DNA of 64,000 nt. It comes from Bacteroidota bacterium. Lineage in GTDB: Bacteria; Bacteroidota; Bacteroidia; Sphingobacteriales; Sphingobacteriaceae. The DNA lies in the NCBI GenBank assembly GCA_023450085.1, contig JAEXHI010000024.1, positions 186,001-250,000 of the forward strand, written 5' to 3'. Of this stretch, positions 44,069-54,337 are shown piece by piece; position 1 is the stretch's first letter, and each line of letters opens with the position of its first letter. The notes under the pieces were generated by a model. That model did no database searches. It had not been told where the DNA came from and saw only the letters and a list, made by a program, of their open reading frames with translations. A program made the position numbers and the translations under genes.

Positions 44069-44350
44069 TTATACTTCTTGCATTATTTTGTAAAAGAAAA
44101 ACACAAAGGCACAAATAAAAGTAGCGCTTACTACTCCCCTGCCTGCATTTTCCTTGTTCACTTTAAAGAAATAGTTCATCCATAGCAAGTTTACTGATAC
44201 ACAACCAATGAGCAATAAATCTGCTTTTTTAAACACTGTGGTATGGTTCATCAGGTACCAAGCAATGCTAGCCAATATTCCTGGGCTAAGCAAACCAATA
44301 CCCAGCCCAACCAATACATGGTTTTTAATGGAAGAAAAAATTTTAGCCAT
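44069..44350 (-). CDS. Small membrane protein between surE and lpxB
   Basis: A 93-aa protein with three hydrophobic spans: VLVGLGIGLLSPGILASIAW, LLLIGCVSVNLLWM and VVSATFICAFVFFFYKIM. It follows surE by 1 bp and so shares its mRNA. Not recognised; the gene is common in this surE-lpxB neighbourhood of Bacteroidota (from memory). Confidence 0.75.
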   Translation of the reverse strand: MAKIFSSIKNHVLVGLGIGLLSPGILASIAWYLMNHTTVFKKADLLLIGCVSVNLLWMNYFFKVNKENAGRGVVSATFICAFVFFFYKIMQEV

Positions 44351-44351
44351 C

Positions 44352-45176
44352 TTAACCTAGGTTTACGCCATCGGCACTATGTGAAGTTTTAGATGGTTTG
44401 GCTTCACCACCGTTAAAATCCCAAGTATTTAAAAATTGGATAGCATGATGTGCCGTTAAGTCAAACTGAACAGGCACCACCGAAGCATAGCCATGATCCA
44501 AGGCCCAAACATCGGTATCTTCGCCTTTGTCGTAGTTTTCGAAAACCCCTGTTAACCAATAGTAAGGCCTACGATAAGGATCTTGACGTTCCTCAAAGTC
44601 CTCAGCCCATTTGGCATTCGCTTGTCTGCAAATTTTAATGCCTTTAATTCCATCCCCTTTCGGGAAGTTAACGTTTAACAATGTACCTTCTGGCAAACCA
44701 TTGGCCAACACTTGCTCTGTAATTTGCTTAATATATTTTTTGCAATGTGAAAAATCAGCATCCTGCGCAAAGTCATCCATCGAAAAACCAATAGAAGGTA
44801 TTTTTTCGATAGCACCTTCTACTGCTGCCGACATGGTACCTGAATAAATCACATTGATGGAGTTGTTCAATCCATGGTTAATTCCCGAAACACATAAATC
44901 AGGCTTTTTGCCTTTAAAAACCTTGTTTACAGCCAGCTTCACACAATCAACTGGGGTACCTGAACATTTATACATCTCAATAGGAGGATATAAATCTACC
45001 TTATCAAAACGTAATGGCTTGCCAATAGTAATGGCATGGCCCATTCCAGATTGAGGTCCATCGGGCGCTACTACGGTAACATTTCCAATTTCACTCATTA
45101 CCTCAATCAGTGCTTTAATGCCTGTAGCGGTAATACCATCGTCGTTAACAACCAATATAGAAGGTTTTGCTTTCAT
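44352..45176 (-). CDS. surE: 5'/3'-nucleotidase SurE
   Basis: A 274-aa phosphatase of nucleotides with the family's metal centre: ILVVNDDGITATG (DD), VAPDGPQSGMGHAIT, VSGINHGLNNS (N) and TMSAAVEG. The start is MKAKP, which precedes ILVVNDDG; a frame reaching 26 residues further upstream is not conserved-looking. First gene of a leftward unit (surE, membrane protein, maybe lpxB). Confidence 0.95.
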   Translation of the reverse strand: MKAKPSILVVNDDGITATGIKALIEVMSEIGNVTVVAPDGPQSGMGHAITIGKPLRFDKVDLYPPIEMYKCSGTPVDCVKLAVNKVFKGKKPDLCVSGINHGLNNSINVIYSGTMSAAVEGAIEKIPSIGFSMDDFAQDADFSHCKKYIKQITEQVLANGLPEGTLLNVNFPKGDGIKGIKICRQANAKWAEDFEERQDPYRRPYYWLTGVFENYDKGEDTDVWALDHGYASVVPVQFDLTAHHAIQFLNTWDFNGGEAKPSKTSHSADGVNLG

Positions 45177-45317
45177 GTATTTATTATTTTGGGGCTTACT
45201 TGCCAAAAATACAGAAAATATAGCAATAGCCCTTGGCTCTTTTCCAAGCATCAAACACTACAATTTAGACACTTCTATTTTTTGTGGTGCAACATCTCAT
45301 TAATATAATTGTCTTTG

Positions 45318-45325
45318 TATATTTG
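45318..45325 (+). promoter_or_regulatory. -7 element of the M16 peptidase gene
   Basis: Exact TATATTTG, 19 bases before the chosen start, but no good TTG at the right distance. It favours the ATG at 45345 over the one at 45327, which would lie before transcription begins. Confidence 0.45.
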
Positions 45326-45344
45326 AATGATAACTTATTTCGAT

Positions 45345-48278
45345 ATGAAAAAAATACTACTAGCTGTTTGCCTACTTTTTGCAGGTTCAAACTTAGTGGC
45401 CCAAACCGCTACCTATCAGTGGAAAACGGCCACAGCAGGAGGTTACACCTACAAATATGTAACCAACGACCCCTCCAAAACTCGCTTTTACACCCTAAAA
45501 AATGGCTTAACGGTTATTCTTTCTCCAAACTACAAGGAACCTAAAATTGAATACCGAATGAGCGTTAGAGCAGGTAGTAACACCGACCCAAAAAACGCAA
45601 CGGGTTTGGCGCACTATTTAGAGCATCTTTTGTTTAAAGGAACCGACAAATTTGGAACCGCTGACTGGGCTAAAGAAAAGCCATTGTTAGACAAAATTGA
45701 CGCCCTTTACGAAAAGTACAACAAAACAACTGACCCTGCACAACGTAAAGAGATTTACAAAGAAATCGACAAAGTATCTGGCGAAGCATCTAACTTCTCT
45801 ATCGCTAATGAGTACGATAAAATGATGCAAGGAATTGGTGGTAACTCAACCAATGCGCACACTTGGTATGAAGAAACCGTTTACAATGAAGATTTCCCTT
45901 CAAATGCAGTAGACAAGTTTTTAGCCATCCAAGCTGAACGTTTCCGCAAACCTATCTTCCGTATTTTCCACACCGAGCTAGAAGCAGTTTACGAAGAGAA
46001 AAACAGAGGTTTGGATAACGACGGCTGGAAATTGGATGAGGCTATGATGGACAAATTGTTCCCTACACATAATTACGGGCAACAAACCACTATTGGTACC
46101 ATTGAGCACCTTAAAAACCCTTCGTTGATCGAAATCAGAAACTACTACAACAAATACTATGTGCCTAATAATATGGCCCTCATTTTAGCAGGGGATTTAA
46201 ATCCTGATGAGATGATCAAAAAAGTAGATAAAGCTTTCAGCTACATGGTGCCTAAACCACTGTCGCTTTATAACCCAGCACCAGAAAAACCATTAACACA
46301 AGTTCAAAAGGTTGACGTGTATGGACCAAGTGCAGAGGCTTTAGAAATTTACTACCGTGGTTATGCTGAAAACAGCAAAGAGAGCCTAATGCTTTCACTA
46401 ATTCGTAGTATTTTAACCAATGGTAAGGCTGGTTTGTTCGACATCAACTTGAACAAGCAACAAAAAGTGTTGAAAGCGAATGCCACCTATCAACAAATGA
46501 AAGATTATGGTGTATTCAACTTATCAGCACAACCTAAACAAGGCCAAAGCTTAGATGATGTAGCCAAATTACTAATGGAGCAGATCAAATTACTAAAAGA
46601 AGGAAAATTTGAAGATGAACTGTTAAAAGCAATCGTGGCCAACAGAAAACTAAGCTTCTTACAGGCTTTCGACAGCAATGGCAACAGAGCTGAAAGCCTT
46701 TCAACCGTGTTTATCATGAACAGAGGTACCGGTTGGGATAGAGACTTAAGCGAAAACAACGACATTGCTAAAATCACCAAAGCACAAGTGGTAGCTTTTG
46801 CCAATACTTTCTTTAAAGACAACTACGTAATTGGCTACAAACACAAAGGTGAAGATAAAAACACGATTAAAGTTGATAAACCTGCTATTACGCCTATTAA
46901 CGCTAATGCTGGTTTAACTTCTCCGTTTGTGAAAGATTTATTGGCTGGTCCAGTAAAACCTATCGCTCCTAAATTTTTAGATTATCAAAAAGACATCACT
47001 TTTGGCAAATCAGGTATTGCTGAAGTATTGACCATCAAAAACACAGAGAATTCTATCTTCAGAATGACCTATCGTTTTAACATGGGAAGTAATAACTATA
47101 AGCTATTACAGTATGCAGCTACTTACTTGCCTTACCTTGGTACAGATAAATACACTGCAGAGGAACTGAGCAAGGAGTTTTATAACATTGCTTGTTCTTA
47201 CAGCCTAAACGTGGGTACCGAAACGACTACCATTAGCGTTAGCGGTTTACAAGAAAACTTTAATAAAGCAGTTGCATTAGTTGAGCACATTTTTGCCAAT
47301 GTAAAGGTTAATGACAAAGCATTAAGTGAGCTTAAAAATAGCATCCTTAAATCAAGAGAAAACTCGAAATTGAACAAAGGAGCGATCATGAACGGCCTTA
47401 CTTCTTATGCTCAATATGGCAAACTAAATCCTTTCAACAATGTATTAACCAATGATGAGGTTAAAAACATTAAAGCGGAGGATTTGATTTATTTGTTGAA
47501 AAACTTGAATAACTACGAGCATGTAGTAACTTACTATGGTCCTAAAGATTTAGCAGCATTTACTGCCGATATCCAAAAAGCACACGCATTACCAAAAGAA
47601 TTTACTCCTGCTGCTCCAGCTAAAGTTTATACTTACACCGTTCAAGATTCAAACAAGGTTTACTTTGCTAACTACGATATGGTTCAATCTGAAATCCGTT
47701 GGTTAAGAAACACTGGTTTATACAACAAAACTGACGGCGCAACCATCGAAGTGTTCAACAACTATTTTGGTGGCGGTATGGGTTCTGTAGTTTTCCAAAC
47801 CATCAGAGAATCTAAAGCTTTGGCTTACTCAACTTACGCAAGCTATGTTTCTCCAGACAGAGCAGATAAAGAATACAGCATGATTGCTTACGTAGGTAGC
47901 CAAGCTGATAAAATGAATGAAGCAGTAGCGGGTATGAACGAGCTATTGAATGTATTGCCAAAAAGCGAAAAAACATTCGATGGAGCTAAAGCTAATTTAT
48001 TGAGTAGTTACGAATCTGACAGGATTTTGAAGGACGCCATCTTTGGTCGTTACTTTGCTGATAAAAAACTAGGTTACACTTACGATTCAAGAATTGACAG
48101 GTACAAAGAAATTAAACCAATTACTTTTGAAACCATCAATGCATTCCATCAACAAAAAATAGCTAACAAGCCTTATTCTTATCTAATTGTTGCTTCCGAT
48201 AAAAAGGTTAAACAAGAAGACATGGCCAAATTCGGCGCTGTTAAAACGTTAACCTTAGAGGAAATTTTCGGTTACTAA
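45345..48278 (+). CDS. Periplasmic M16 zinc metallopeptidase (pitrilysin family)
   Basis: A 977-aa protein with a signal peptide (KKILLAVCLLFAGSNLVAQ). N-terminal M16 half: zinc site HYLEH (HxxEH) in GLAHYLEHLLFKG and downstream Glu in EAVYEEKNRG. C-terminal non-catalytic half ends with FGGGMGSVVFQTIRESKALAYSTYASY. It digests peptides in the periplasm. Standard two-half, single-chain M16 architecture. Confidence 0.93.
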   Translation: MKKILLAVCLLFAGSNLVAQTATYQWKTATAGGYTYKYVTNDPSKTRFYTLKNGLTVILSPNYKEPKIEYRMSVRAGSNTDPKNATGLAHYLEHLLFKGTDKFGTADWAKEKPLLDKIDALYEKYNKTTDPAQRKEIYKEIDKVSGEASNFSIANEYDKMMQGIGGNSTNAHTWYEETVYNEDFPSNAVDKFLAIQAERFRKPIFRIFHTELEAVYEEKNRGLDNDGWKLDEAMMDKLFPTHNYGQQTTIGTIEHLKNPSLIEIRNYYNKYYVPNNMALILAGDLNPDEMIKKVDKAFSYMVPKPLSLYNPAPEKPLTQVQKVDVYGPSAEALEIYYRGYAENSKESLMLSLIRSILTNGKAGLFDINLNKQQKVLKANATYQQMKDYGVFNLSAQPKQGQSLDDVAKLLMEQIKLLKEGKFEDELLKAIVANRKLSFLQAFDSNGNRAESLSTVFIMNRGTGWDRDLSENNDIAKITKAQVVAFANTFFKDNYVIGYKHKGEDKNTIKVDKPAITPINANAGLTSPFVKDLLAGPVKPIAPKFLDYQKDITFGKSGIAEVLTIKNTENSIFRMTYRFNMGSNNYKLLQYAATYLPYLGTDKYTAEELSKEFYNIACSYSLNVGTETTTISVSGLQENFNKAVALVEHIFANVKVNDKALSELKNSILKSRENSKLNKGAIMNGLTSYAQYGKLNPFNNVLTNDEVKNIKAEDLIYLLKNLNNYEHVVTYYGPKDLAAFTADIQKAHALPKEFTPAAPAKVYTYTVQDSNKVYFANYDMVQSEIRWLRNTGLYNKTDGATIEVFNNYFGGGMGSVVFQTIRESKALAYSTYASYVSPDRADKEYSMIAYVGSQADKMNEAVAGMNELLNVLPKSEKTFDGAKANLLSSYESDRILKDAIFGRYFADKKLGYTYDSRIDRYKEIKPITFETINAFHQQKIANKPYSYLIVASDKKVKQEDMAKFGAVKTLTLEEIFGY

Positions 48279-48292
48279 CCGAACTTAGCCAT

Positions 48293-48324
48293 AAAAAAAG
48301 CCCCGTACGAACGGGGCTTTTTTT
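48293..48324. terminator. Bidirectional terminator
   Basis: AAAAAAGCCCCGT/ACGGGGCTTTTTT stem with a 4-nt loop, between the rightward peptidase gene and the leftward CsbD gene. Confidence 0.9.
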
Positions 48325-48340
48325 ATAAACTCATAGGTGA

Positions 48341-48526
48341 TTATAATGAGTTAATCCACTTCACCAATTCCTCTCTCCCTTTTCCAGTTTTCTGTTGTAA
48401 TTTACCTAACATCTCATCGTCTTTCCCTTCCTCATATATCAAGTCGTCATCAGTTAAATCTGCATAGGCTTGTTTAATCTTTCCTTTAAGTTCGTTCCAT
48501 TTTCCTTTTAATTCCAGCTTGTCCAT
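48341..48526 (-). CDS. CsbD family stress protein
   Basis: A 61-aa CsbD-like protein: [45 protein letters not shown]. Such proteins are small, abundant helical proteins raised in stress; the molecular role is not established. Transcribed toward the peptidase gene, ending at the shared terminator. Confidence 0.92.
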   Translation of the reverse strand: MDKLELKGKWNELKGKIKQAYADLTDDDLIYEEGKDDEMLGKLQQKTGKGREELVKWINSL

Positions 48527-48669
48527 AATTAATGTTTTTAAGTTAAATTCTGATTATAGAAAAACAACAAGTAAACCTGCCAAATGTTTCACAAAACAAC
48601 AGCTCACTGGTAAACAATTATTTACAGGGGAAACACAACAATTTTGAATAGCATTTTCTAAATTTATGG

Positions 48670-51075
48670 ATGCGCATTTTTCTCCTTCTAAATTTATTAC
48701 TGCTTTTTTCGGCTAAAACTTATAGCCAAACAGATATTACCGAGAAAATAATTCTCAATAACCTAGCAAATCCAACCACCAATTTATTTATCCATTTTGA
48801 CAAGAATGTTTATTCTAATAATGAAACGGCCTATTTCACCGCATACCTATTAAAAACGGGAAAAATCAAACATAGTGCGCATAAAATACTAGCCGTTGCG
48901 TTAATCAAAGACATGGATAGTTCTCTCGTAAAACTGGATAAGTTTTCGATACAAGACGGTCTTGCTTTTGGGAACATGACACTCCCCGACTCGATCATGA
49001 CTGGCGATTATCATTTTTTGGCCTACACCGATAAACTCATCAATGGTAAACCGGAACTCACTTTTAAGCAACGAATCACCATTAAAACCAATATCGATTT
49101 ACCTTTCAAAGGAAACATTGCTTTTCTGGAAAAACCAAACAACAAGGCCAAAGAACACAAGCTTTTAATTTCTGTCACTTCAAACGACAACAAGTTTTTA
49201 CCTAAACCCACTACCGTAAATTATAAATATGGGAAGGAACAAAAAACTGCAAAAACAGATGCTTCTGGACAACTATTACTTACCCTTCCAAAGCAGGAAA
49301 ACCTCATGGACCCTAATATTTATGTAAGATTAAAATATTTAAAAGACAGCACTTTTTTGAGCTTAAACCTGCCACCGAACAAAATAAAAGCAGTGGTTAA
49401 ATTTTTTCCAGTAGGCGGCAACTTAGTGAACAATGTGTCTTCTACCGTTGCTTGGGAAGTAACCGACCCACAAAAAAAGCCAATCGCTATCAAAGCTTTT
49501 CTTTACAAAAACAATACAGTTGTAGACACCATAGAAACCAGCAGTTACGGTATTGGAAAATTCAAACTAATACCTACTTCTGATGCCGTCTATAGCGTGA
49601 AATTAGCTCATGAAACTGTAACCGATAGCACTTATATTTTACCCAAAGTGCTCCAAAGGGGCTTGGTCATGAATATCACCAATGTACTTCCTCAAGACAC
49701 TTTACAATTACTGTTACGAAGCACTGGTGAGCGGAAAGTATTTATACGGGTACACAATTTCAGAAAGTGTTATATAGATTATCCATTTGATACGGAAGGC
49801 TATCGTACAAGAAGCATCAAAATTCCCTTAACCGAAATTCCCAAAGGAATACACACCATTACCATTACCGATAGTTTAGATAGACCGTTGGCCGAGCAGA
49901 TTTTCTTTGCACATTACGACAACAAAGAAGCCATTAAAATACAGACGGACAGCCCTACTTATCTTCAACGAGAAAAAGTAAGCTTTAAACTCAGTCCTAA
50001 TGAGCTAAAATCTAATGCCGTTATCTCTATAGCGGTAGTGCAAGAGAATAGACTCACCCTAAAAAACAGCAATGATATTGAAACCTATTCTTACATTAAA
50101 AACGAACTAGAAAATGCACCTGCTAGCTTTAACGGTAATGGTTATAAGGATAGGAACTACTTCGAACAGATTTTACTAGCCAAAGGATGGAGAAGGTATA
50201 CCTGGCAGCAAATGTTGCAAACAAAGCCCAGCGACACGCTGAAAAAAATGGACAGCCTACTGATCGTTGGCAATGTTAAAAAAGGCACCAAACAAATTTC
50301 CAAGCCAATGAGCTTAGCCATTTTTGGAGGCAACCAAATTAAGACGGTTGAAACGTCACCACAGGGTACTTTTACGCTAAATGAGCCAACCTATATGATG
50401 GAATATGGCAAAAAAACATACTTATTTATAAATAATGGAGAGAAAGGGAATTTTGAAGTTAGCATTAATGATTCATTTGAAAAAGCGATCGGTGAGTTAG
50501 CAAAAACCGAAACCTCTTTTGAAGACATTGTACCTGTTATTTTAACCAACAACTCCGATTTGGCACTCAAAACCAATGAAAAAGCCATCAGGTTAAAAGA
50601 AGTAACGATTACCAATAAAAAAGACAACAGCTTTAATTATCAAGGTGCCTCTGGCGCAAATGCCTGCGGAGATTATGTTTGCAGATACAATATTTTAAAT
50701 TGTCCAAACCATGTTGCTGATATAGGCAATACCCAGCCAATACGTGGCAGAACTTACGGTGGCACCATGAAAGGCCCCTACATGGGCTGCACAACCTTTG
50801 ATAAACAAGACAAATCTTATGTACAATTTTCAGGTGTAAGTTATCATAAAGAGTTCTATTTAGATGATTATAAAGATCCCGCAGAACCTGCTCTTTTCTC
50901 AACTATTTACTGGAACTATGGCACCATCTTAAATAAAGACAAAGAAACAGAACTAAACTTCTACACAGGTGATATCACCGGAATGTTCAAAATTATCGTG
51001 CAAGGAGTCACCGATAACGATGTGATTTATTCAGAAAAGAAATTTGAAGTGAAAAACAAAGGACAGGCTAATTAA
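48670..51075 (+). CDS. Secreted MG-domain-like protein, 801 aa
   Basis: Signal peptide MRIFLLLNLLLLFSAKTYSQ. N-terminal half: LFIHFDKNVYSNNETAYFTAYL, the macroglobulin (MG2)-like domain seen in Bacteroidota outer-membrane proteins, and several beta-sandwich repeats. Residues about 410-560 hold SPTYLQREKVSFKLSPNEL and LEKGWRRYTWQQML-like LAKGWRRYTWQQML. The C-terminal 120 residues are Cys- and Gly-rich (ACGDYVCRYNILNC), rather than a TonB-dependent barrel. Role in envelope or uptake is inferred. Not assigned to a named family. Confidence 0.7.
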   Translation: MRIFLLLNLLLLFSAKTYSQTDITEKIILNNLANPTTNLFIHFDKNVYSNNETAYFTAYLLKTGKIKHSAHKILAVALIKDMDSSLVKLDKFSIQDGLAFGNMTLPDSIMTGDYHFLAYTDKLINGKPELTFKQRITIKTNIDLPFKGNIAFLEKPNNKAKEHKLLISVTSNDNKFLPKPTTVNYKYGKEQKTAKTDASGQLLLTLPKQENLMDPNIYVRLKYLKDSTFLSLNLPPNKIKAVVKFFPVGGNLVNNVSSTVAWEVTDPQKKPIAIKAFLYKNNTVVDTIETSSYGIGKFKLIPTSDAVYSVKLAHETVTDSTYILPKVLQRGLVMNITNVLPQDTLQLLLRSTGERKVFIRVHNFRKCYIDYPFDTEGYRTRSIKIPLTEIPKGIHTITITDSLDRPLAEQIFFAHYDNKEAIKIQTDSPTYLQREKVSFKLSPNELKSNAVISIAVVQENRLTLKNSNDIETYSYIKNELENAPASFNGNGYKDRNYFEQILLAKGWRRYTWQQMLQTKPSDTLKKMDSLLIVGNVKKGTKQISKPMSLAIFGGNQIKTVETSPQGTFTLNEPTYMMEYGKKTYLFINNGEKGNFEVSINDSFEKAIGELAKTETSFEDIVPVILTNNSDLALKTNEKAIRLKEVTITNKKDNSFNYQGASGANACGDYVCRYNILNCPNHVADIGNTQPIRGRTYGGTMKGPYMGCTTFDKQDKSYVQFSGVSYHKEFYLDDYKDPAEPALFSTIYWNYGTILNKDKETELNFYTGDITGMFKIIVQGVTDNDVIYSEKKFEVKNKGQAN

Positions 51076-51092
51076 ACCTGTCCTTCATTTTT
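51060..51092 (+). terminator. Terminator overlapping the 801-aa gene's stop
   Basis: AGGACAGG (51060-51067) pairs with CCTGTCCT (51077-51084), loop containing the TAA stop, followed by T-rich TCATTTTT. It lies between convergent genes. Confidence 0.75.
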
Positions 51093-51107
51093 CCACGTAG
51101 TGGATAT

Positions 51108-53000
51108 TTATTTCTTAGCAGCTTCGATAATTTCATCAACTACTGCTGGATCTAATAAAGTTGAAGTATCGCCTAAATTCGATGTTTCACCTTCCGCGAT
51201 CTTTCTTAAAATCCTACGCATAATTTTACCTGATCTGGTTTTAGGCAAACCAGATACAAATAAGATTTTATCTGGTTTTGCAATCGCACCAATCACTCTT
51301 GTAACAGTTTGCAGAATATCTTTTTTGGTTAACTCTGCATCTTGATGGTGGTTTGGATAAATGATAAATGCATAAATACCTTGTCCTTTCACATCGTGAG
51401 GATAGCCTACTACCGCACTCTCAACTACACCAGCATGCATATTAATGGCATTTTCTACCTCGGCAGTACCAATTCTGTGGCCTGATACATTCAGTACATC
51501 ATCAACCCTACCTGTAATTCTATAGTAACCATCTTCATCTCTCAAACAGCCGTCTCCTGTAAAGTACATTCCTGGATAAGTAGAGAAATAAGTTTGACGA
51601 CAACGCTCATGGTCACCATAAGTAGTACGCAACATTCCCGGCCAAGGAAATTTAATACACAAGTTACCACTTACGTCATTACCTTCTATTTCAGTACCAT
51701 TTTCATCAACCAATACGGGTTGTATCCCTGGCAAAGGCAAAGTAGCATAGCTAGGCTTGGTTTTGGTTACATTAGCAATTGGCGAAATCATAATTCCACC
51801 CGTTTCAGTTTGCCACCAAGTATCTACAATTGGCGCTTTGCCATGACCAATTTTTTCATCAAACCAGTGCCAAGCTTCTTCGTTAATTGGCTCTCCTACA
51901 GAACCCAGAACTCTCAACGAGCTTAAATCTTTCCCTTCTAAAGGCTCATCTCCAAAACTCATCAATGATCTGATGGCCGTTGGTGCGGTATAAAGAATAT
52001 TTACTTTATGTTTCTCCACGATATCCCAGAAACGAGAAGGAGTTGGATAAGTAGGTACGCCTTCAAAAATTAAGGAAGTAGCCCCTTGAGACAATGGACC
52101 GTAAACGATATAAGAGTGTCCAGTAATCCAACCGATATCTGCCGTACAGAAATATACTTCATCAGGTTGATAATTGAACACATTGCTAAAAGTATAACCT
52201 GCGTAAACCATATAGCCACCACAGGTATGCACTACTCCTTTTGGTTTCCCTGTAGAACCAGAAGTATATAAAATGAATAGCAAATCTTCTGCATCCATCT
52301 CTTCCGCTTCGCAAACCGCATTAACGTGTTTTACTTCATCTTCCCACCACACGTCCCTACCTTTCAGCATACTTACTGGCGTTCTTACATGGGTAAGTAC
52401 AATTACTTTCTCTACCGTAGGGCAACCAATTAACGCATCGTCAATTACATCTTTCAATGGAATAGGCTTCGCTCCGCGATACACCCCATCTGCAGTAATT
52501 ACCAACTTACATTTAGCATCGTTAATTCTATCCGCAATTGACTTTGCCGAAAATCCACCAAACACTACCGAATGCACTGCACCAATACGAGCACAAGCTA
52601 ATACGGCAATGGCCAGTTCAGGCACCATTGGCATATATATACAAATGCGATCACCTTTTTGCGCACCGTTTCTCTTGAGTACATTGGCAAAACGACAAAC
52701 CGCTTCATGCAACATTTTATAGGTTAGCGTTACGCTTTCCTCTTCTGGGTTATTAGGTTCCCATATAATAGCAGGCTTGTCTGCGTTGTGCTCCAAATGC
52801 CTGTCTAAACAATTTTCAGTAATATTAAGCTTAGCGCCTTCGAACCATTTGATATTTGGCTCTTCAAAATTCCAAGAAAGAACTTTGTACCAAGGTTTGC
52901 GCCAACGGAAATTTTGGGCTACTTCACCCCAAAACTGTTCTGGGTTTTCAATACTTTTTTTGTAGCTTTCTTCATACTGCTCCAAAGATGTAATTTGCAT
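51108..53000 (-). CDS. acs: Acetyl-CoA synthetase
   Basis: A 630-aa AMP-forming enzyme: activates acetate to acetyl-AMP and then acetyl-CoA. Motifs: P-loop-like ILYTSGSTGKPKGVVHT, DTWWQTETGG, TGDGCLRDEDGYY, and PKTRSGKIMRRILRK with the Lys that is acetylated in regulation. Length and motif order are normal. Confidence 0.97.
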   Translation of the reverse strand: MQITSLEQYEESYKKSIENPEQFWGEVAQNFRWRKPWYKVLSWNFEEPNIKWFEGAKLNITENCLDRHLEHNADKPAIIWEPNNPEEESVTLTYKMLHEAVCRFANVLKRNGAQKGDRICIYMPMVPELAIAVLACARIGAVHSVVFGGFSAKSIADRINDAKCKLVITADGVYRGAKPIPLKDVIDDALIGCPTVEKVIVLTHVRTPVSMLKGRDVWWEDEVKHVNAVCEAEEMDAEDLLFILYTSGSTGKPKGVVHTCGGYMVYAGYTFSNVFNYQPDEVYFCTADIGWITGHSYIVYGPLSQGATSLIFEGVPTYPTPSRFWDIVEKHKVNILYTAPTAIRSLMSFGDEPLEGKDLSSLRVLGSVGEPINEEAWHWFDEKIGHGKAPIVDTWWQTETGGIMISPIANVTKTKPSYATLPLPGIQPVLVDENGTEIEGNDVSGNLCIKFPWPGMLRTTYGDHERCRQTYFSTYPGMYFTGDGCLRDEDGYYRITGRVDDVLNVSGHRIGTAEVENAINMHAGVVESAVVGYPHDVKGQGIYAFIIYPNHHQDAELTKKDILQTVTRVIGAIAKPDKILFVSGLPKTRSGKIMRRILRKIAEGETSNLGDTSTLLDPAVVDEIIEAAKK

Positions 53001-53496
53001 AGTAATTTATAATAGGTTGTGGATTGTTCGGATGCTAAAATAAGTATTTATATACTATAAAAACATCAAAATCGTCTCAATTTTACAAACAACATATCAA
53101 CAAAGCGCCGCTTTTATTCAAATTTTCCCAATTGCCAACTAACTAAAAATAAAAAGCCTTTACCAATAAAATGGCAAAGGCTAATTTTGGAGCTAGTAAC
53201 TTAGTCTTATCTCTTTAAGGGTAGTACACAGATTCGGCTAACTACAAATTTACCTTAGCTATTGAAAATATAAAATACCCAGAACTGAGTATTTTTAACC
53301 TAAAAACGGCTATTAAACGCACTTTTACATTCCCTCACCATATACATTAGCTGCTAGTGATTTAGCTTTTATTCGGTTCACAAAAAATAACTTTAAAATA
53401 TTTTAGCAGCACACTTGATGATTAGAAAAATTATTCTGATATTTGCAGGCTCTTAAAAAGAATTAAGCGACGAATAACAAATAACAAAATAAAGTC
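53001..53496. other. 500-bp intergenic region with hairpins
   Basis: No coding frame is supported. On the minus strand a hairpin (AGCCTTTGCC...GGTAAAGGCT, 53151-53182) with a T run could end a short transcript running leftward; on the plus strand AAAATACCCAG..CTGAGTATTTT (53273-53296) forms another. The ribosomal promoter lies at its right end. It may hold a small RNA, which is speculation. Confidence 0.4.
53415..53445 (+). promoter_or_regulatory. Promoter of the ribosomal protein operon
   Basis: TTG at 53415-53417, a 20-bp spacer and GATATTTG at 53438-53445 (one mismatch to TAnnTTTG). Transcription would start about 45 bases before rpmB. Confidence 0.6.
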
Positions 53497-53730
53497 ATGT
53501 CAAGAGTTTGTGATTTAACAGGAAAAACCGCGATGAAAGGACATAACGTTTCTCACTCGAACGTTAAAACTAAGCGCAAGTTTTATCCTAACCTACAACT
53601 TCAGAAATTTTACATCCCTGAAGAAGATCGTTGGATAACACTAAAAGTATCTACTTCAGCTATTAAAACCATCAATAAAATTGGTGTTTCTGAAGCGATT
53701 AATCGTTTCATGAAAAAAGGATATTTGTAA
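53497..53730 (+). CDS. rpmB: 50S ribosomal protein L28
   Basis: A 77-aa protein: [52 protein letters not shown]. It is the first gene of rpmB-rpmG-DUF4295-ftsY. Length and motifs are those of L28. Confidence 0.98.
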   Translation: MSRVCDLTGKTAMKGHNVSHSNVKTKRKFYPNLQLQKFYIPEEDRWITLKVSTSAIKTINKIGVSEAINRFMKKGYL

Positions 53731-53768
53731 AAACATTTGCCGTAGCTACGGCATAAATAGATAAAGAA

Positions 53769-53951
53769 ATGGCAAAAAAAGGTAACAGAGTTCAAGTTAT
53801 TTTAGAATGCACAGAGCATAAAACAAGTGGTATGCCTGGTATGTCTAGATATATTTCTACTAAAAACCGTAAAAACACTACTGAGCGTTTAGAGTTGAAA
53901 AAATACAACCCGGTTTTAAAGAAAGTAACCGTACACAAGGAAATTAAGTAA
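53769..53951 (+). CDS. rpmG: 50S ribosomal protein L33 (C-minus form)
   Basis: A 60-aa protein with [15 protein letters not shown] and [23 protein letters not shown]. There is only one Cys, so the zinc-binding CxxC pairs are missing: this is the zinc-free form, able to function in zinc limitation. Confidence 0.97.
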   Translation: MAKKGNRVQVILECTEHKTSGMPGMSRYISTKNRKNTTERLELKKYNPVLKKVTVHKEIK

Positions 53952-54041
53952 GGATTAAGGTTGAAGGTGTAAGGCAAAGAGCGATATACTTTAATTATCA
54001 AATTTGCTAACAATCACATTCTCTCATTAACATTTAAAAAC

Positions 54042-54203
54042 ATGGCAAAGAAAGTAGTTGCAACCCTTAAAACAGGTACAGGTAAAGAATATTCAAAAGT
54101 GATCACAATGGTTAAGTCTCCAAAAACTGGTGCTTATTCATTCAAAGAATCAATTGTTCACAATGATCACGTTAAAGATGCTATTGCTGCTAGCAGCAAA
54201 TAA
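54042..54203 (+). CDS. DUF4295 ribosome-associated small protein
   Basis: A 53-aa basic protein: MAKKVVATLKTGTGKEYSKV, SPKTGAYSFKESI. DUF4295 proteins are found only in Bacteroidota, directly after L28/L33. It is thought to act with the ribosome; the function is unknown. Confidence 0.92.
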   Translation: MAKKVVATLKTGTGKEYSKVITMVKSPKTGAYSFKESIVHNDHVKDAIAASSK

Positions 54204-54226
54204 CAATATTTTAAGAATAGCTTAAG

Positions 54227-54258
54227 AGCCGTTCCGTACTAACGGAATGGCTTTTTTT
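54227..54258 (+). terminator. Terminator after DUF4295
   Basis: AGCCGTTCCGT and ACGGAATGGCT pair (one G-U) with a small loop, then T7. It separates the ribosomal genes from ftsY. Confidence 0.88.
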
Positions 54259-54337
54259 ATTTTATAAAACCAATCCTAAATTGAATTGGGATAAGCTATC
54301 ATCAACCTAGGCAAACGATTAATAAATTGATGAAATT

